Positions 47,444-54,861 of a stretch of DNA of 64,000 nucleotides are shown one piece after another; position 1 is the stretch's first letter, and the number at the start of each line of letters is the position of its first letter. This stretch comes from Kordiimonadaceae bacterium (GTDB lineage Bacteria > Pseudomonadota > Alphaproteobacteria > Sphingomonadales > Kordiimonadaceae). The notes beneath the pieces are model-generated. The model was given only the letters and a program-made list of their open reading frames with translations, made no database searches and was not told where the DNA came from. A program made the translations under genes and the position numbers. The stretch lies in the NCBI GenBank assembly GCA_017640725.1, contig JAEPQB010000001.1, forward strand, positions 310,001 through 374,000, given 5' to 3'.

Positions 47444-47551
47444 GGTGGTCCTCCCAAATTAAACCGTTTGCGGCAGCATAGCCAAACTACGGTGCTGCGT
47501 CCGCAAAAAACGCCTTTGCTGTACCTGCCAGACCGGGCCCACTCGCAAGCA

Positions 47552-48469
47552 TTACGCCGCATGCTCAGGCAGGGCCAGTTCCTGCATCAGGAAATCCACC
47601 GCAACCTGGATTTTTTTCAAGCGATACTTGGGCTGGTAATACAGAAGATAAATACCAGACTGCGCGCTGCGGGACACTGAAACTCTGGCGTCTTCAAGCG
47701 TGACCTCAACCAGTCTGCCCGTCTCCAGATGATCGGCAAGGCCCCATTCTGGCACCAACGCAAGGCCAGACCCTTGCAGCACCTCTTCAGCCAACATTGC
47801 GCCAACGTTGCTGATGAATACCACCTGAACTTCAGGCTCCTGCCAACCTTGGGCGGTTTTGGCTTGCCAATTGAGAACACCATTTGGCCCACGATAAAAA
47901 AGCGCCAAATGATTGGCGAAATCTGACAACTGCCGCGGGGTGCCATAGCGTTCCAGGTATCTGGGTGCTGCCACCAATACAAAGCGGTTATTCGTAAGCT
48001 TCCGCGCAATCACACGGTCAGGCGGGTTGCCTGTTGCCCGGATGGCAAGGTCCGCATCATTCACGCCAAACTTGGTGAGCTGGTCCGTCAGCTCAATATC
48101 CAGCACGAGCTCAGGATAAAGCTGGCGCAGTTTCCGGAGTGCAGGCACAACCCGGGCTTCGCCGTATCCGGGCGGTGCACTAATCGCCAGCCGCCCGGAA
48201 GGGGCATGCAGCTGCTGGTTCAACACTTCGCCTGCACTTGAAAGCGAAGAAACTGCAGGTCGCACCTGCTCCAAATACAGGGCACCCAGCTCTGTTAGTT
48301 TCACAACTCGCGTCGTGCGGTGAAACAGGACTGCGCCCACAGCGGCTTCCAAATCCTGAATGCGCCTTGATATTGAAGATGCTGGCACGCCAAACGTTTT
48401 GGCAGCTTTGGAGAAACTGCCAACGTCGGCAACTTCGATAAAATACTCAAGCGCGCGCATCCGATCCAT
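47552..48469 (-). CDS. LysR-family transcriptional regulator
   Basis: A 305-residue LysR regulator with N-terminal winged helix (MRALEYFIEVADVGSFSKAAKTFGVPASSISRRIQDLEAAVGAVLFHRTTRVVKLTELG) and a periplasmic-binding-like effector domain. It is divergent from the oxidoreductase-cytochrome b561 pair across a 135-base AT-rich spacer, so it probably controls that pair. Its closest class by motif is the two-domain CrgA/YafC-like group that often responds to quinones or aldehydes; this is inference. Confidence 0.88.
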   Translation of the reverse strand: MDRMRALEYFIEVADVGSFSKAAKTFGVPASSISRRIQDLEAAVGAVLFHRTTRVVKLTELGALYLEQVRPAVSSLSSAGEVLNQQLHAPSGRLAISAPPGYGEARVVPALRKLRQLYPELVLDIELTDQLTKFGVNDADLAIRATGNPPDRVIARKLTNNRFVLVAAPRYLERYGTPRQLSDFANHLALFYRGPNGVLNWQAKTAQGWQEPEVQVVFISNVGAMLAEEVLQGSGLALVPEWGLADHLETGRLVEVTLEDARVSVSRSAQSGIYLLYYQPKYRLKKIQVAVDFLMQELALPEHAA

Positions 48470-48604
48470 TATGCTTTCCCATGTATTAGGTTGAACCGAC
48501 TATTATTGTCTTTTTGGCAATTCAAATGTCTAATTTTGCTATATTCACAACTTATTTCGAATCTTTTATGCATATTTTGCAAAAATCAATCAAAGAGATT
48601 CAGC
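48470..48604. promoter_or_regulatory. divergent promoter region, LysR gene / oxidoreductase gene
   Basis: A markedly AT-rich spacer between divergent starts. It holds a TATATT that may serve as a -10 box (48538-48543) and a perfect 10-bp palindrome TTTTGCAAAA (48575-48584) about 20 bases before the oxidoreductase ATG. A LysR site is expected here but cannot be assigned with certainty. Confidence 0.4.
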
Positions 48605-49588
48605 ATGAAGTTCATCGAATATAGCGAGCTTGGGGACCCTGCAGAGGTTCTCCACGTCAAAGAAGTGCCACCAGTTGCCCTCAAGTCTGGCGAGGTGCGA
48701 GTGAAAGTGCTCGCGGCACCGATCCACCCGTCTAATCTGCTGCAGATTGCCGGACGGTACGGCACCACACCGGACCTGCCGTCAACGCCGGGTTCCGAAG
48801 GCATCGGGCAGGTCGAAGAAGTCGCAACTGACGTGTCGCAACTGCAACTGGGCCAACATGTGATGCTGGCGGGTGGTGGCACCTGGTGCGACGAGATGGT
48901 TGGCCCCGCGGCCAGCTTCATCCCGCTACCGGCGGGCGGCGATGTCGAACAACTATCCATGCTGACGGTAAACCCATTAACCGCTCACTTGATCCTTGAG
49001 AGTTTTGTTGATCTGCAGCCGGGCGACTGGATCGTTCAAAGCGCGGCTAACTCTGCAGTTGGTGAATTTATTGTCCAACTGGCGGCACAGCGCGGTATCA
49101 AAACAATCAATATTGTGCGGCGTGAAAGTTTGGTGGCTGACCTTAAGAGCCTTGGCGCGGATGTGGTTCTGGTCGAGCAGGACGGCATGGTTGAAGAAGC
49201 CAAAGCGGCAACAGACGGTGCGCCGATCAAAATGGCGATAGACTGTGTGGCAGGCGAAACCTTCTCAGCGATGGTTGAAATGCTGGCACATGGTGGCACC
49301 GTGGTTTCATACGGCGCTTTGTCCATGCAGCCACCAACGCTGAATTCTATCGCCGTTATATTTAACGATGTGCGTGTGCGTGGTTTCTGGTTGTCGAAGT
49401 GGTTCGAAACCGCCAGTGATGCCGACAAACAAGCCGCCTTTGGCCAGATCATTCCACTGGTTGCCAGCGGCGCCATCAAAGCCAAAATCGACGCCCGATT
49501 TGAGCTGAAAGACATCAAAGCTGCGGTGACACGCGCGGCTGAACCGGGTCGCAGCGGCAAAGTTCTGCTGGTACCAAACGGAGGCTAA
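48605..49588 (+). CDS. zinc-independent quinone/enoyl reductase-like MDR oxidoreductase
   Basis: A 327-residue medium-chain dehydrogenase/reductase: N-terminal GroES-like domain (IEYSELGDPAEVLHVKEVP, APIHPSNLLQIAGRYGTTPDLPSTPGSEGIGQV) and a nucleotide-binding domain (QSAANSAVGEFIVQLAAQRGIKTINIVRR, consistent with NADPH). Cysteine ligands for structural zinc are absent, as in quinone oxidoreductases and mitochondrial-type enoyl reductases. The start was moved from 48491 to the ATG at 48605. The cytochrome b561 gene follows two bases after the stop, so the two are one operon. Confidence 0.85.
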   Translation: MKFIEYSELGDPAEVLHVKEVPPVALKSGEVRVKVLAAPIHPSNLLQIAGRYGTTPDLPSTPGSEGIGQVEEVATDVSQLQLGQHVMLAGGGTWCDEMVGPAASFIPLPAGGDVEQLSMLTVNPLTAHLILESFVDLQPGDWIVQSAANSAVGEFIVQLAAQRGIKTINIVRRESLVADLKSLGADVVLVEQDGMVEEAKAATDGAPIKMAIDCVAGETFSAMVEMLAHGGTVVSYGALSMQPPTLNSIAVIFNDVRVRGFWLSKWFETASDADKQAAFGQIIPLVASGAIKAKIDARFELKDIKAAVTRAAEPGRSGKVLLVPNGG

Positions 49589-49590
49589 TC

Positions 49591-50547
49591 ATGAAACTGT
49601 TCAACCGGATATCGCTGGTCAGCCTAATGCTTGCATTTGCGCCAGCCGTCACGGCCCAAGAGGCAGACGGATTACTCTCCTTGAGACCATGGCTGTTTGA
49701 AAGTTGGGTTGCGCTGGCGATTATCGTCACGTCCGTTGCGGCCGCATGGTTCATGAACTATAGCGCGCCCAAAGTCCGCGCCCTTGGCACTCTGCTCGCG
49801 GCCTCAGGCTGTTTGGCAGTTGCGGCCTGGTTCCTGTTTTATGTTCTTGGCACCGGTTTTCTTGAAAATCCCAAGCCCAATCAAACCCAGCTTGATAACG
49901 CCAAGCCTGCGCTGTTGTGGATACAAGCGCTGGTGGCGCTCGGCGCGGGTGTCGCACTCCTTGTTGCTGCTTTCAAGCAAAGCCAAAACCAGGACCAATT
50001 GGTTCTCGCCCGCGACAATGAACCAAACCGCTATGGCCGAGTATCGCGCATGCTTCACTGGACCATTGCAATCCTGTTTATCTCGCTGATCCCCATGGGC
50101 ATATTCACGTCAATGATCCCTGAAGATACGCCGTACCGCAATTCCTATTATGTGGTGCATAAAACAGTCGGTGTTCTGGTCTTTGTCTTGATCCTCGTGC
50201 GCCTCATATGGAACCGCATGTCCACGCGACCAGAGCTGGATCCATCACTAAAACCCTGGGAAAAGAAACTGGCACACCGGGTTCACATCACCCTGTATGT
50301 CATGATGATCGCTGTACCGGTAACCGGCTATGTGATGACCAGTTACCACGGTTTTCCAACCTATTTCTTTACGCTTGAACTGAACCCGTTATGGGGCAAG
50401 AGTGACGCCTACATAATTTGGGGCACGTTCCACAAATATATTTTGCCCTACTTGCTGTACATCATCTTGGGAGCCCACGTTTTGGGTGCGCTGAAGCACA
50501 GGTTTTTGGACAAGCACGAGGATGCGTTCAAACGCATGGTTGGATAA
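49591..50547 (+). CDS. cytochrome b561 with extra N-terminal membrane region
   Basis: A 318-residue membrane protein. The C-terminal 180 residues are a bacterial cytochrome b561 with four helices and candidate haem histidines in RMLHWTIAIL, YVVHKTVGVLV, LAHRVHITLY and LGAHVLGALKHRF. The N-terminal 130 residues add a signal-like helix and three membrane segments not found in simple b561 proteins (about 180 residues). A GGAGG lies inside the last codons of the preceding gene. It would move electrons between the quinone pool and a periplasmic or cytoplasmic partner; coupling to the adjacent reductase is inferred from the operon. Confidence 0.83.
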   Translation: MKLFNRISLVSLMLAFAPAVTAQEADGLLSLRPWLFESWVALAIIVTSVAAAWFMNYSAPKVRALGTLLAASGCLAVAAWFLFYVLGTGFLENPKPNQTQLDNAKPALLWIQALVALGAGVALLVAAFKQSQNQDQLVLARDNEPNRYGRVSRMLHWTIAILFISLIPMGIFTSMIPEDTPYRNSYYVVHKTVGVLVFVLILVRLIWNRMSTRPELDPSLKPWEKKLAHRVHITLYVMMIAVPVTGYVMTSYHGFPTYFFTLELNPLWGKSDAYIIWGTFHKYILPYLLYIILGAHVLGALKHRFLDKHEDAFKRMVG

Positions 50548-50569
50548 TCCAGACGATGAAATGACATTG

Positions 50570-50590
50570 AGCCTCGCCCCGGCGGGGCTT
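50570..50590. terminator. GC-rich hairpin between convergent cytochrome b561 and glpU genes
   Basis: GCCCC/GGGGC with a three-base loop inside AGCCTCGCCCCGGCGGGGCTT, placed at the end of two convergent genes. It lacks a long T-run, so termination strength is uncertain. Confidence 0.45.
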
Positions 50591-50873
50591 AAACCCACCT
50601 GAATACGGCCAGCCCATACAGGCCCGACAGACCAAGTGCCCACCATAGGTCTACACCCCCAGCGAAATACATCCACGCCAGATGGATGAATGCACTGCCG
50701 AGCAGCGTGACAAACAAGCGGTCCCCCCGAGTTGAAGTGAAACCAAGCAGGCCTTTTCTTGGTGCGCCACCTGGGCGCGCGATTTCCCACACCGTCATTG
50801 CGATCAGTAGTGAAGCGATCACCGCTAAGAAAGTGCCCGTAAAAGTCGTCCACCCCATCCAGGCCAGGTCCAT
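50589..50873 (-). CDS. glpU: DUF2160 small membrane protein, GlpU-like
   Basis: A 94-residue protein with three membrane helices and the DUF2160 pattern (MDLAWMGWTTFTGTFL, LTVWEIARPGG-type segment read as MTVWEIARPGGAPRKGLLGF, TRGDRLFVTLLGSAFIHLAW). Proteins of this family occur as the accessory membrane gene glpU in GlpSTPQUV polyol transport operons of Rhizobiales; its role is unclear. It is the last gene here, 11 bases after glpQ; the binding-protein gene glpV expected next is not present at this locus. Confidence 0.82.
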   Translation of the reverse strand: MDLAWMGWTTFTGTFLAVIASLLIAMTVWEIARPGGAPRKGLLGFTSTRGDRLFVTLLGSAFIHLAWMYFAGGVDLWWALGLSGLYGLAVFRWV

Positions 50874-50884
50874 CAGCTCACTCC

Positions 50885-51682
50885 CTAAACCCGTCCAAGG
50901 GCAAAGCCCTTGGCAATATGGTTGCGCACGAACCAGATAACGATGGCACCGGGCACGATGGTCAGCACACCCGCTGCCGCCAGCACACCCCAGTCTAGGC
51001 CCGAGGCGGAGACAGTGCGTGTCATCACTGCCGCGATGGGTTTGGCGTCAACACTGGTCAGCGTACGCGCGATCAAAAGCTCAACCCAGCTGAACATGAA
51101 ACAGAAGAAGGCCGCGACGCCAATCCCGCTTGCTATCAAGGGCATGAAGATGCGGGTGAAAAAGGCGGGGAAACTATAGCCGTCAATTTGTGCGGTTTCG
51201 TCAATTTCTTTCGGCACACCGGACATGAAGCCTTCAAGTATCCAAACCGCAAGAGGCACGTTGAACAGGCAATGCGCCAACGCCACAGCGATGTGCGTAT
51301 CAAACAGGCCGATTGAGCTGTAGAGCTGGAAAAAAGGCAGCACAAACACCGCGGGCGGCGCCATACGGTTGGACAAGAGCCAGAAGAACAAATGCTTGTC
51401 GCCAAGAAAACGATAGCGGGAAAACGCGTAAGCGGCCGGCAGCGCGACGGTGATCGAAATGATGGTGTTCAGCACCACATAGATGGTCGAGTTGATGTAA
51501 CCCGAGTACCAGCTGGCATCTGTCAGGATTGTGCGGAAATTTGCCAATGTCGGATCTTTTGGCCACAGCGAAAAGCCGCCCAAAATCTCTGCGTTGGTTT
51601 TAAGCGACATGGTCAGTAGCCAATAGATGGGCACCATCAGAAAGACGATATAAAGGACAGGCGTGAGACGGAGTTTGCTCAT
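50885..51682 (-). CDS. glpQ: ABC transporter permease, GlpQ-like
   Basis: A 265-residue carbohydrate-type permease of the MalG branch with six helices and the ATPase-contact EAA loop EGFMSGVPKEIDETAQIDGYSFPAFFTRIFMPL. Its ATG overlaps the stop of the preceding permease gene by four bases (ATGA), showing translational coupling. With the partner permease it forms the membrane channel of the GlpSTPQ importer. Confidence 0.85.
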   Translation of the reverse strand: MSKLRLTPVLYIVFLMVPIYWLLTMSLKTNAEILGGFSLWPKDPTLANFRTILTDASWYSGYINSTIYVVLNTIISITVALPAAYAFSRYRFLGDKHLFFWLLSNRMAPPAVFVLPFFQLYSSIGLFDTHIAVALAHCLFNVPLAVWILEGFMSGVPKEIDETAQIDGYSFPAFFTRIFMPLIASGIGVAAFFCFMFSWVELLIARTLTSVDAKPIAAVMTRTVSASGLDWGVLAAAGVLTIVPGAIVIWFVRNHIAKGFALGRV

Positions 51683-52551
51683 GACTGATCCTCCGCATCA
51701 CTGGCGGTCACAACCGTGTAGAACACCCAACTGACAAGCAGAACCACCAGAAAGTAAACGATAGAAAATGCTGCAGCGGGACCCACGTCAAATTGCCCGA
51801 TCGCCATTTTCACCAGATCAATCGACAGGAAGGTGGTGGCGTTACCGGGGCCACCACCCGTAACCACAAACGGTTCTGTGTAAATCATGAAACTGTCCAT
51901 GAACCGGAGCAGGACCGCGATGGTGAGTACGCGTTTCATCTTGGGCAGCTGGATATGGCGGAATACAGCCCACTTGCTGGCCCCGTCAATTTTTGCAGCT
52001 TGATAGTATGCGTCCGGGATGGAGGACAAGCCTGCATAGCACAAGAGCACAACCAGACTAGTCCAGTGCCACACGTCCATAACGATAACGGTGATCCAGG
52101 CTGAAAGCGTATCTTGCGTATAGTTATAATCGACACCCAACGCCGCGAGTGTGTGCCCCAATAGGCCAATGTCTTCGCGGGCGAAAATCTGCCAAATGGT
52201 GCCCACCACATTCCATGGAATCAGCAGCGGCAATGCCATCAGGACCAAACACACGGAAACTGCCCAGCCTTTTTTTGGCATCTTCAGTGCAATCCAGATG
52301 CCCAGCGGGATTTCAATGGCGAGAATAATACCGGAAAACATCAACTGCCGGCCAAAAGCATCGTGCAGGCGATCTGAATTCAGGACCTCGACAAACCATT
52401 CACTACCGACCCAGAAAAACTCGTTATTGCCGAAGCTGTCCTGAACCGAATAGTTGACCACTGTCATCAACGGAATAATCGCCGAAAATGCCACCAGCAG
52501 AAATACGGGCAGAACGAGGAACCACGCTTTTTGATTTTTGGTTCGTTGCAT
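51679..52551 (-). CDS. glpP: ABC transporter permease, GlpP-like
   Basis: A 290-residue carbohydrate-type permease of the MalF branch, with six helices and the EAA loop AGLSSIPDAYYQAAKIDGASKWAVFRHIQLPKMK. Starts in a TAATG overlap with the upstream ATPase gene glpT and overlaps glpQ downstream. The ligand is probably glycerol or another small polyol, judging by the ATPase features and DUF2160 partner rather than by the permease itself. Confidence 0.85.
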   Translation of the reverse strand: MQRTKNQKAWFLVLPVFLLVAFSAIIPLMTVVNYSVQDSFGNNEFFWVGSEWFVEVLNSDRLHDAFGRQLMFSGIILAIEIPLGIWIALKMPKKGWAVSVCLVLMALPLLIPWNVVGTIWQIFAREDIGLLGHTLAALGVDYNYTQDTLSAWITVIVMDVWHWTSLVVLLCYAGLSSIPDAYYQAAKIDGASKWAVFRHIQLPKMKRVLTIAVLLRFMDSFMIYTEPFVVTGGGPGNATTFLSIDLVKMAIGQFDVGPAAAFSIVYFLVVLLVSWVFYTVVTASDAEDQS

Positions 52552-53603
52552 TAGCGTAACGACTCCTCAAGATAGCCATCCGTATAGAGTAGCGTGTGAT
52601 CGGGGTCGAAACTGAGCATGGCATTTTCGCTTGGCACTGGTTTGCCTGATGGCACGATCACCTTGGCTGATTGACCGGAAATGGAAACGCTGGCAATTCG
52701 GTGTCGTCCAAGGTCCTCAAGCGAGGTCACCTGACAGCTGATACCCTGGTCTGCAAAGTCCAGAAACTCGGGACGAATGCCCAACTGCACGCCTGACTTC
52801 TTAGCTGGAGCCTGTTTCAGATCAATAGACTGGTCGCCCAGCACGGCCCGTGAACCATCCAGTTCAACATCCAAGAAATTCATGCCAGGTGAACCAATGA
52901 AATAGCCAACAAACGTGTGGGCCGGGCGCTCAAACAGGTCTTCGGGTGTTCCAACTTGCAGCACTTCACCGGCATTCATCACCACAACTTTGTCGGCAAA
53001 TGTCAGGGCTTCCGTCTGGTCATGCGTGACATAAACCATGGTGTGGCTGAACTGGCGATGCAGGTCCTTAAGTTTGGAGCGAATTTGCCACTTCAGGTGA
53101 GGATCGATAACAGTGAGCGGTTCATCAAACAGGATGGCATTGACGTCCGTGCGCACCAGCCCCCGCCCCAGAGAGATAATCTGTTTTGCATCCGCCGTCA
53201 GGCCAGTAGCGCGACTATCCAAACGATCTGAAATCTCCAGCAAGCCAGCCACTTCTTCGACCCGGCCGTTGATGTCGGCGGGCGCCATGCCGCGGTTCTT
53301 GAGCGGAAAAGCGAGATTTTCGCGCACTGTCATGGTGTCATAGATGACAGGAAATTGGAAAACCTGAGCAATGTTGCGATGCGCTGTGTCAGCTCCCGTC
53401 ACATCCTTGCCATCAAACAGCACCTGGCCCTCTGACGGTTTCAGCAGTCCCGAAATGATGTTCAAAAGCGTGGTTTTCCCGCATCCCGACGGACCCAAGA
53501 GCGCATAGGCGCTGCCATCCTGCCAGATATGGTCCATCGACTTCAGGGCATATTCACCGGGCACGTATGCGTGCGCGATATCTTTCAGGTGAATTTCAGC
53601 CAT
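52551..53603 (-). CDS. glpT: ABC transporter ATPase, GlpT-like, degenerate signature motif
   Basis: A 350-residue MalK-type ATPase: Walker A LLGPSGCGKTT, Q-loop VFQFPVIYD, Walker B ILFDEPLTVIDP and H-loop VTHDQTEA, plus a C-terminal TOBE domain. The ABC signature LSGGQ is replaced by LTADAKQ, and the D-loop is also atypical. This pattern is what I associate with GlpT of the GlpSTPQUV system. The start was moved from 53729 to the ATG at 53603, which overlaps the end of glpS by eight bases. It should act as a heterodimer with GlpS. Confidence 0.83.
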   Translation of the reverse strand: MAEIHLKDIAHAYVPGEYALKSMDHIWQDGSAYALLGPSGCGKTTLLNIISGLLKPSEGQVLFDGKDVTGADTAHRNIAQVFQFPVIYDTMTVRENLAFPLKNRGMAPADINGRVEEVAGLLEISDRLDSRATGLTADAKQIISLGRGLVRTDVNAILFDEPLTVIDPHLKWQIRSKLKDLHRQFSHTMVYVTHDQTEALTFADKVVVMNAGEVLQVGTPEDLFERPAHTFVGYFIGSPGMNFLDVELDGSRAVLGDQSIDLKQAPAKKSGVQLGIRPEFLDFADQGISCQVTSLEDLGRHRIASVSISGQSAKVIVPSGKPVPSENAMLSFDPDHTLLYTDGYLEESLR

Positions 53604-54666
53604 TGCCCGCACCCCCGGCAAAAACAAATGCAGTTTCAGGGTCCAAAAACAACGAAACCTCGGCGCCAACCTCTGGCGCGTGGATACCGTGAGCAAGTGC
53701 CGTCCATCGCTCGCCAACGGCTTCAACATGTATGAAACTTTCAGACCCGGTGATTTCGGTAAGCGTCACTCGGCCCTTGAGCTCAACTTCGCATTCACTC
53801 GTGCGGGCAAGGCCCAACTGATGTGGGCGAAAGCCAACTGTGCACTTGGCGCCTTCCGCAACAGCACTTGCGTTGCCGTTAACTTTGAGTGTGAGATCAC
53901 CATCCAGAGATTTAACCTCGGCAGCATCAGACTTAATCGCAGGCAAAACATTCAGCGGCGGGTCAGCAAACGTCATGGCTGCCTGAAGGGAAGCTGGACT
54001 ATTATAGACTTCAAGGGTAGCACCGGCCTGCTGCACCTGCCCTTCATGCAACACAATCACTTGTCCCCCTAGCAATAGGGCTTCCTCGGGCTCTGAGGTC
54101 GCATAAACCACCATGCTGCCCGTGTTCTGGAAAAGTTTTGGCAATTCGGCGCGCAATTCTTCGCGAAGCTTGTAATCAAGGTTCGCCAGCGGCTCGTCCA
54201 GAAGAACCAATTCAGCTTCCCGTGCAAGCGCCCGGCCAAGGGCGACACGTTGCTGTTGGCCACCCGAAAGCTCAAGCGGTTTGCGCTGCAAAAAAGGCGT
54301 TAGACCCAAGAGGTCTGCAACTTTTTCAACGCGCGCGGCGATTTCATCCTTAGAGATTTTCGCGATTTTTAGTGGGGAAGCGATATTATCAAAAACGCTG
54401 AAGCCCGGGTAATTGATGAATTGCTGGTAAACGAACGCAACATCGCGTTTTCGAACCGGCAAGCCCGTAACATCCTGGCCAGCCATCATGATACGGCCCG
54501 CACTTGGTTCATCCAAGCCCGCCATCAGCCGCAAAAGGCTGGTTTTTCCAGCCAGCGTCGGCCCCAAAAGCACATTGAACTCGCCAGGATTACAACGAAC
54601 ACTCACATCTGAAATGTGGGTTTCGCCGTCAACATTTTTACTAACTGACTGGAGCTCAAGCGCCAC
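53596..54666 (-). CDS. glpS: ABC transporter ATPase, GlpS-like, no switch histidine
   Basis: A 356-residue MalK-type ATPase: Walker A LLGPTLAGKTS, Q-loop VYQQFINYP, an intact signature LSGGQQQRVALGRALA, Walker B LVLLDEPLANLDYKLREELRAELP and a TOBE region. In the H-loop the invariant histidine is missing (VVYATSEPEEALLL where VTHD is expected). First gene of the operon glpS-glpT-glpP-glpQ-glpU. Together with GlpT it can form one complete ATP site and one defective site. Confidence 0.85.
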   Translation of the reverse strand: MALELQSVSKNVDGETHISDVSVRCNPGEFNVLLGPTLAGKTSLLRLMAGLDEPSAGRIMMAGQDVTGLPVRKRDVAFVYQQFINYPGFSVFDNIASPLKIAKISKDEIAARVEKVADLLGLTPFLQRKPLELSGGQQQRVALGRALAREAELVLLDEPLANLDYKLREELRAELPKLFQNTGSMVVYATSEPEEALLLGGQVIVLHEGQVQQAGATLEVYNSPASLQAAMTFADPPLNVLPAIKSDAAEVKSLDGDLTLKVNGNASAVAEGAKCTVGFRPHQLGLARTSECEVELKGRVTLTEITGSESFIHVEAVGERWTALAHGIHAPEVGAEVSLFLDPETAFVFAGGAGNG

Positions 54667-54761
54667 AGCAACCCCACCTTATGAATTCGGGACAAGCAAC
54701 CGGTTTCTGAACCCTAACCGGCAAAAATGCTGCAATCAATGCACCTTATACCTGCTTCGAT

Positions 54762-54831
54762 CTCAAAAAGTTGATATTGTTGTGCTCTCAAAGATCTCGG
54801 CCGACTGCACATATGAAGCTCAAACTTTGAG
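54762..54831. repeat. three CTCAAA elements, one a perfect palindrome, in the glpS upstream region
   Basis: CTCAAA occurs at 54762, 54787 and 54819 in the 195-base spacer between divergent glpS and the flavoprotein gene. The last copy forms the 13-base palindrome CTCAAACTTTGAG (54819-54831). Possible operator; no regulator gene is adjacent. Confidence 0.4.
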
Positions 54832-54861
54832 ATTATCCCGATTTTCAAAAGGGGCCTGAAC

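Noticed and set aside
50589-54666. Maltose/maltodextrin importer linked to the glycogen genes
   Set aside because: The ATPases have the LTADAKQ and YATSEPEEA features and a DUF2160 partner, which point to GlpSTPQU rather than MalK systems; the operon is 42 kb from the glycogen genes.
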